Shown piece after piece: positions 61,363 through 64,000 of a stretch of 64,000 nucleotides of DNA. The position numbers were made by a program, and so were the translations under genes. The stretch lies in the NCBI GenBank assembly GCA_001717545.1, contig CP017039.1, positions 248,001-312,000 of the forward strand, in the 5' to 3' direction. A model generated the notes under the pieces. It saw nothing but the letters and a program-made list of their open reading frames with translations. It did no database searches and had not been told where the DNA came from. The stretch is from Anaerolineaceae bacterium oral taxon 439. GTDB lineage: Bacteria > Chloroflexota > Anaerolineae > Anaerolineales > Anaerolineaceae. Numbering within the stretch: the first letter of the stretch is position 1; each line of letters opens with the position of its first letter.

Positions 61363-62709
61363 ATGGCATGGTACGACGAGGCGATTTTTTACCATATTTA
61401 TCCGTTGGGGCTGACCGGCGCGCCGGCCCGGAACGACGGTTCGGCGGCAGGGCGCCGGCTGAATACGCTGGTCCCATGGATCGCGCATCTGCGTACGCTT
61501 GGCTGCAGCGCGCTGTATATCGGACCGCTTTTTGAATCGGTCGGGCATGGATACGAGACGACGGATTACCGGAAGCTGGATTCGCGGCTGGGGACGAACG
61601 AGGACCTGAAAGCGTTTGTGGCGGAATGTCATTCGCAGCGGGTGCGCGTCGTCTTCGACGGCGTCTTCAATCATACCGGGCGCGAATTCTTCGCCTTCCG
61701 CGATATCCTGGCGAACCGGGAGAACTCGCCGTACCGGGACTGGTACGGCGGCGTCGATTTCAACGGGAATAACGGATTTGGCGACGGGTTTTCCTGTGAG
61801 AATTGGGGCGGGGACGACGCGTTACCCAAACTGAATCACCGCAATCCGCAGGTTCGGTCTTACCTGCTGGACGCGGTCCGGTTCTGGGTTGAGGCGTTCG
61901 ATGTCGACGGGATTCGGCTGGACGCTGCCGACGTGCTCGATTTTGGCTTCATGCGCGAGCTTCGGCGGCTGTCCGACGCGGTGAAACCGGATTTCTGGCT
62001 TATGGGCGAGGTCATCCATGGGAACTACGGCGAATGGGTAAACGGAACCACGCTGCATTCCGTAACCAACTATCAGCTGTATAAAGCGTTGTATTCCGGT
62101 CATAACGACCGCAACTATTTTGAGATCGCGCATACGGTCCGATCGCTGATCCAGCGGCTTGGCGAAACGGCGTATCGTCTATATAACTTTGTCGATAATC
62201 ATGACGTCGAGCGGATTTATACGAGGCTCGCCGATAAGAAAAATTTTAAACCGGTCCATCTTCTCTTATATTCTCTTCCCGGAATTCCTTCAATTTATTA
62301 CGGATCGGAGTTCGGGATCGAAGGGCGGAAGGAACGGTTTTCCGACGAAAGCCTGCGTCCCGCGCTGGACCTTTCGGAAGCGTCGGCCGCGGCGAAGGCG
62401 AGCGGCTCCATGGCGCTGATCCAGGCGCTGGGAAGTATCAGGCGCAGTACGCCGGCCCTGCGGGACGGGGCGTATACGGAACTGCTGCTGACGAACCGGC
62501 AGTACGCTTTTTCGCGCGCCAACGGGGACGAGACGGCGCTGATCGCGGTCAACAACGACGATCAGCCGGCGCGCGTCGAAGTCGCGGCGTCCGGCCGTTT
62601 TATCGAAGCGCTGACTGGCGAAATCCGGGAAGCTTCGGACGGGCGGCTGCCGCTGGACCTTGGAGGGAACGATGGTCAGATCTGGATCAGGAGCAGAGCC
62701 GGATCGTAA
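61363..62709 (+). CDS. Alpha-amylase-family glycoside hydrolase (GH13)
   Basis: The 448-residue protein starts at the ATG at 61363 (AAAGGAG upstream). GH13 conserved regions appear in order: DGVFNHTG, GIRLDAADVL (catalytic Asp nucleophile), GEVIHG (acid-base Glu) and FVDNHDVERI. There is no signal peptide, so it works on intracellular alpha-glucans or maltooligosaccharides. A C-terminal beta domain follows. The exact specificity is not readable. Confidence 0.92.
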   Translation: MAWYDEAIFYHIYPLGLTGAPARNDGSAAGRRLNTLVPWIAHLRTLGCSALYIGPLFESVGHGYETTDYRKLDSRLGTNEDLKAFVAECHSQRVRVVFDGVFNHTGREFFAFRDILANRENSPYRDWYGGVDFNGNNGFGDGFSCENWGGDDALPKLNHRNPQVRSYLLDAVRFWVEAFDVDGIRLDAADVLDFGFMRELRRLSDAVKPDFWLMGEVIHGNYGEWVNGTTLHSVTNYQLYKALYSGHNDRNYFEIAHTVRSLIQRLGETAYRLYNFVDNHDVERIYTRLADKKNFKPVHLLLYSLPGIPSIYYGSEFGIEGRKERFSDESLRPALDLSEASAAAKASGSMALIQALGSIRRSTPALRDGAYTELLLTNRQYAFSRANGDETALIAVNNDDQPARVEVAASGRFIEALTGEIREASDGRLPLDLGGNDGQIWIRSRAGS

Positions 62710-62830
62710 GAAAAAGCGCAAGAAAAACGGTCTCCGGACGACGCAGCGCGTTATTAAGACCACGCCGGTCATTCGGGGACCATTTTCACTTGTAAAAGGG
62801 GCGACGCTTCCTGATAATACGGCGCTGAGG

Positions 62831-63109
62831 CTATGCGATTACGTCCCCGACCTTTTCCCTGTTCTTCTCGAACCAGGCGGCCGCGAAGGAGCAGGTCGGT
62901 TTGATTTTTGCGCCTTCTTCCCGCGCCGCGTCGACGACAGCCTCCATCAACCTGTCCCCGACGCCTTTCCCGCGCAGCGACGGGTCGACAAATGTATGAT
63001 CCAGGACCCAGACGCCATTCTCGTCCTTTGGAAACGTCGCTTCGGCTAATTTTCCGCCTAAATCATAATCAAAGTAAACCAGTGATTGACCATCTCGATT
63101 GAACTTCAT
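62831..63109 (-). CDS. Small GNAT-family N-acetyltransferase (YjdJ type)
   Basis: The 92-residue protein fits the compact Gcn5-related family: LDHTFVDPSLRGKGVGDRLMEAVVDAAREEGAKIKPTCSFA, with the RGKGVG acetyl-CoA loop and the ending KIKPTCSFAAAWFEKN. Family role is unclear. The downstream end is convergent with the amylase gene. Confidence 0.92.
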   Translation of the reverse strand: MKFNRDGQSLVYFDYDLGGKLAEATFPKDENGVWVLDHTFVDPSLRGKGVGDRLMEAVVDAAREEGAKIKPTCSFAAAWFEKNREKVGDVIA

Positions 63110-63175
63110 GGAAACCCCTCCTGATAAGTTATGAAAACGAACCTTTCCGACCGCGCGGCGCGCGCATTCATGTAT

Positions 63176-63210
63176 AAAAAAACGCGCCGGTTACTCCGGC
63201 AGCGTTTTAT
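63176..63210 (-). terminator. Terminator of the YitT-family gene
   Basis: On the minus strand, GCCGG/CCGGC extended by ACGC/GCGT with one bulged base forms a stem that includes the stop codon region and is followed by a T run (GCGTTTTTTT). Confidence 0.85.
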
Positions 63211-64000
63211 AAGGCTGGAACCCTTCCCCCAGGACTTCGGCCGCGTGACCGACGACCATAAACGCGTTTGGATCGGCTTTATGAATGATCCGCTTGAGCA
63301 GGTTGACTTCGGATCGGCCGATTACGACGTAAACGATCTTCTTTTTCTGACCCGAGTAAGCCCCGGTTCCGTCTAAAAAAGTTACGCCATGACTCATCCG
63401 CGTCATCACTGTTTCCGCGATTGCGTCCGCTTCTTCGCTGATGACGATGACTGAGCGGAAGACAGCCGATCCGACCGTGATCATTTCGGCCGCCTCGCCG
63501 GAGACGTAAATCGCGATGATCCCGTACAGCGCTAAATCCCAGCCAAACGCGATCCCGCCGAGGATCACGGAAATCGAGTCGACGACGAGGTAGGACTGCG
63601 TAAGCGGAACGCCCAGGCGCTGGTTCAGGATCCGTCCGACAATATCGGTTCCGCCGCTGGTTCCCGATCCGCGATAAACGAGCCCGAAGCCGACCCCGAG
63701 AATCGACGCGCCGAAGAGCGAATTCAGGAGCAGGTCATGCGTCAGGGCGACCGGGCCGATCGTCTCCGTCAGGAGATCGGTAAACAGCGAAAACAAGGCG
63801 ACCGCGAAAACGGTTCGCAGCGCAAATTTCCGTCCGCCTAAATAACGCCAGCCCAGAATAAACAGCGGGATATTCCCGATCAGCGTCATCGTCCCAATCG
63901 GGAGCGCCGTGTAATGATTAATAACCTGCGCCAGGCCGGAAATCCCGCCGCTGATCAGCCGTGCCGGGATCAGAAAGTAAACCATGCCCAGCGCCTGGAT
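63191..64000 (-). CDS. YitT/DUF2179 membrane protein, 5' end outside the window
   Basis: The visible part is about 270 residues and continues past position 64000 (codons for IQALGMVYFLIP are open at the edge, so the ATG at 63985 is not needed as a start). It has five hydrophobic helices, with VPARLISGGISG-like opening (IPARLISGGISGL), GSGTSGGTDIVGRIL, and a C-terminal DUF2179 domain (MSHGVTFLDGTGAYSGQKKK). Family role unknown. Confidence 0.9.
   Translation of the reverse strand: MQALGMVYFLIPARLISGGISGLAQVINHYTALPIGTMTLIGNIPLFILGWRYLGGRKFALRTVFAVALFSLFTDLLTETIGPVALTHDLLLNSLFGASILGVGFGLVYRGSGTSGGTDIVGRILNQRLGVPLTQSYLVVDSISVILGGIAFGWDLALYGIIAIYVSGEAAEMITVGSAVFRSVIVISEEADAIAETVMTRMSHGVTFLDGTGAYSGQKKKIVYVVIGRSEVNLLKRIIHKADPNAFMVVGHAAEVLGEGFQPYKTLPE

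Noticed and set aside
62660..63049. 129-residue plus-strand frame after the amylase
   Set aside because: It overlaps the amylase end and the GNAT gene on the other strand; the sequence is basic low-complexity followed by the antisense of the GNAT gene.

Overview
The window is a bacterial chromosome segment of moderately high GC. The best fit is an Anaerolineae-type member of the Chloroflexota. This is an inference from gene style: a fused folK-folP gene, Pro/Thr-rich tails on exported proteins, many DUF4143-type ATPases and a FeoA/FeoB/FeoC-like set. There is no rRNA or other decisive marker. Three parS-type palindromes and a cluster of DnaA-box-like sequences suggest that the replication origin lies at about 47-48 kb.

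Layout. 1-5.2 kb: a cut Ser/Thr kinase, tRNA-Leu(UAA), then a lower-GC accessory patch with a transposase remnant, an MFS exporter, a small Cys-rich protein, a frameshifted DUF6273 protein and a truncated chimera of a sugar-binding protein. 5.3-15.1 kb: housekeeping genes, namely class III fructose-bisphosphatase, rplS with a near-perfect promoter, a class I glutamine amidotransferase-like hydrolase, folKP, a ROK sugar kinase, a TetR regulator and a feoA-feoB-feoC-like operon ending in an HMA-domain membrane protein. 15.3-28.6 kb: a long minus-strand block for cell-envelope sugars (rfbCBAD and glycosyltransferases), miaA, a NlpC/P60 endopeptidase with a dipeptide epimerase, rsgA, a lipoprotein class B PBP and maf.

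28.8-43.5 kb is the most interesting part. An ATPase gene at 28.8 kb is followed by a 12.9 kb foreign-looking island. The last ~430 bp of the ATPase gene occur again, in the same orientation and about 97% identical, at the far end of the island. Inside, all on the minus strand, are an Agr-type response regulator and GHKL kinase, a membrane protein, and a complete RiPP (ribosomally made, modified peptide) locus. The locus has a PoyD-like radical SAM epimerase, a short HlyD protein, a C39-peptidase ABC exporter, a second NHLM-type ABC protein, a precursor with a nitrile-hydratase-like leader, and a SPASM radical SAM enzyme. The precursor core carries 25 cysteines in an unbroken 5-6-5 residue rhythm (16-residue repeat, three Cys columns). 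I know of no described RiPP with this design. It is predicted to receive both D-amino acids and Cys-based cross-links before export.

43.5-48.4 kb: a nucleotidyltransferase-fold protein, twin secreted proteins with shared ends and divergent middles, the putative origin region, a ferredoxin, a cyclophilin and two parS sites. 48.4-57.7 kb: an ABC-F protein and a second polysaccharide/glycolipid cluster (GT2, GT4, GT-C, WecA-like, GT4). 57.9-60.5 kb: a tight operon of type 4 uracil-DNA glycosylase, rimI, tsaB, tsaE and DUF951. 60.6-64 kb: TetR, an alpha-amylase-family enzyme, a small GNAT and a YitT-family membrane protein cut by the window edge.
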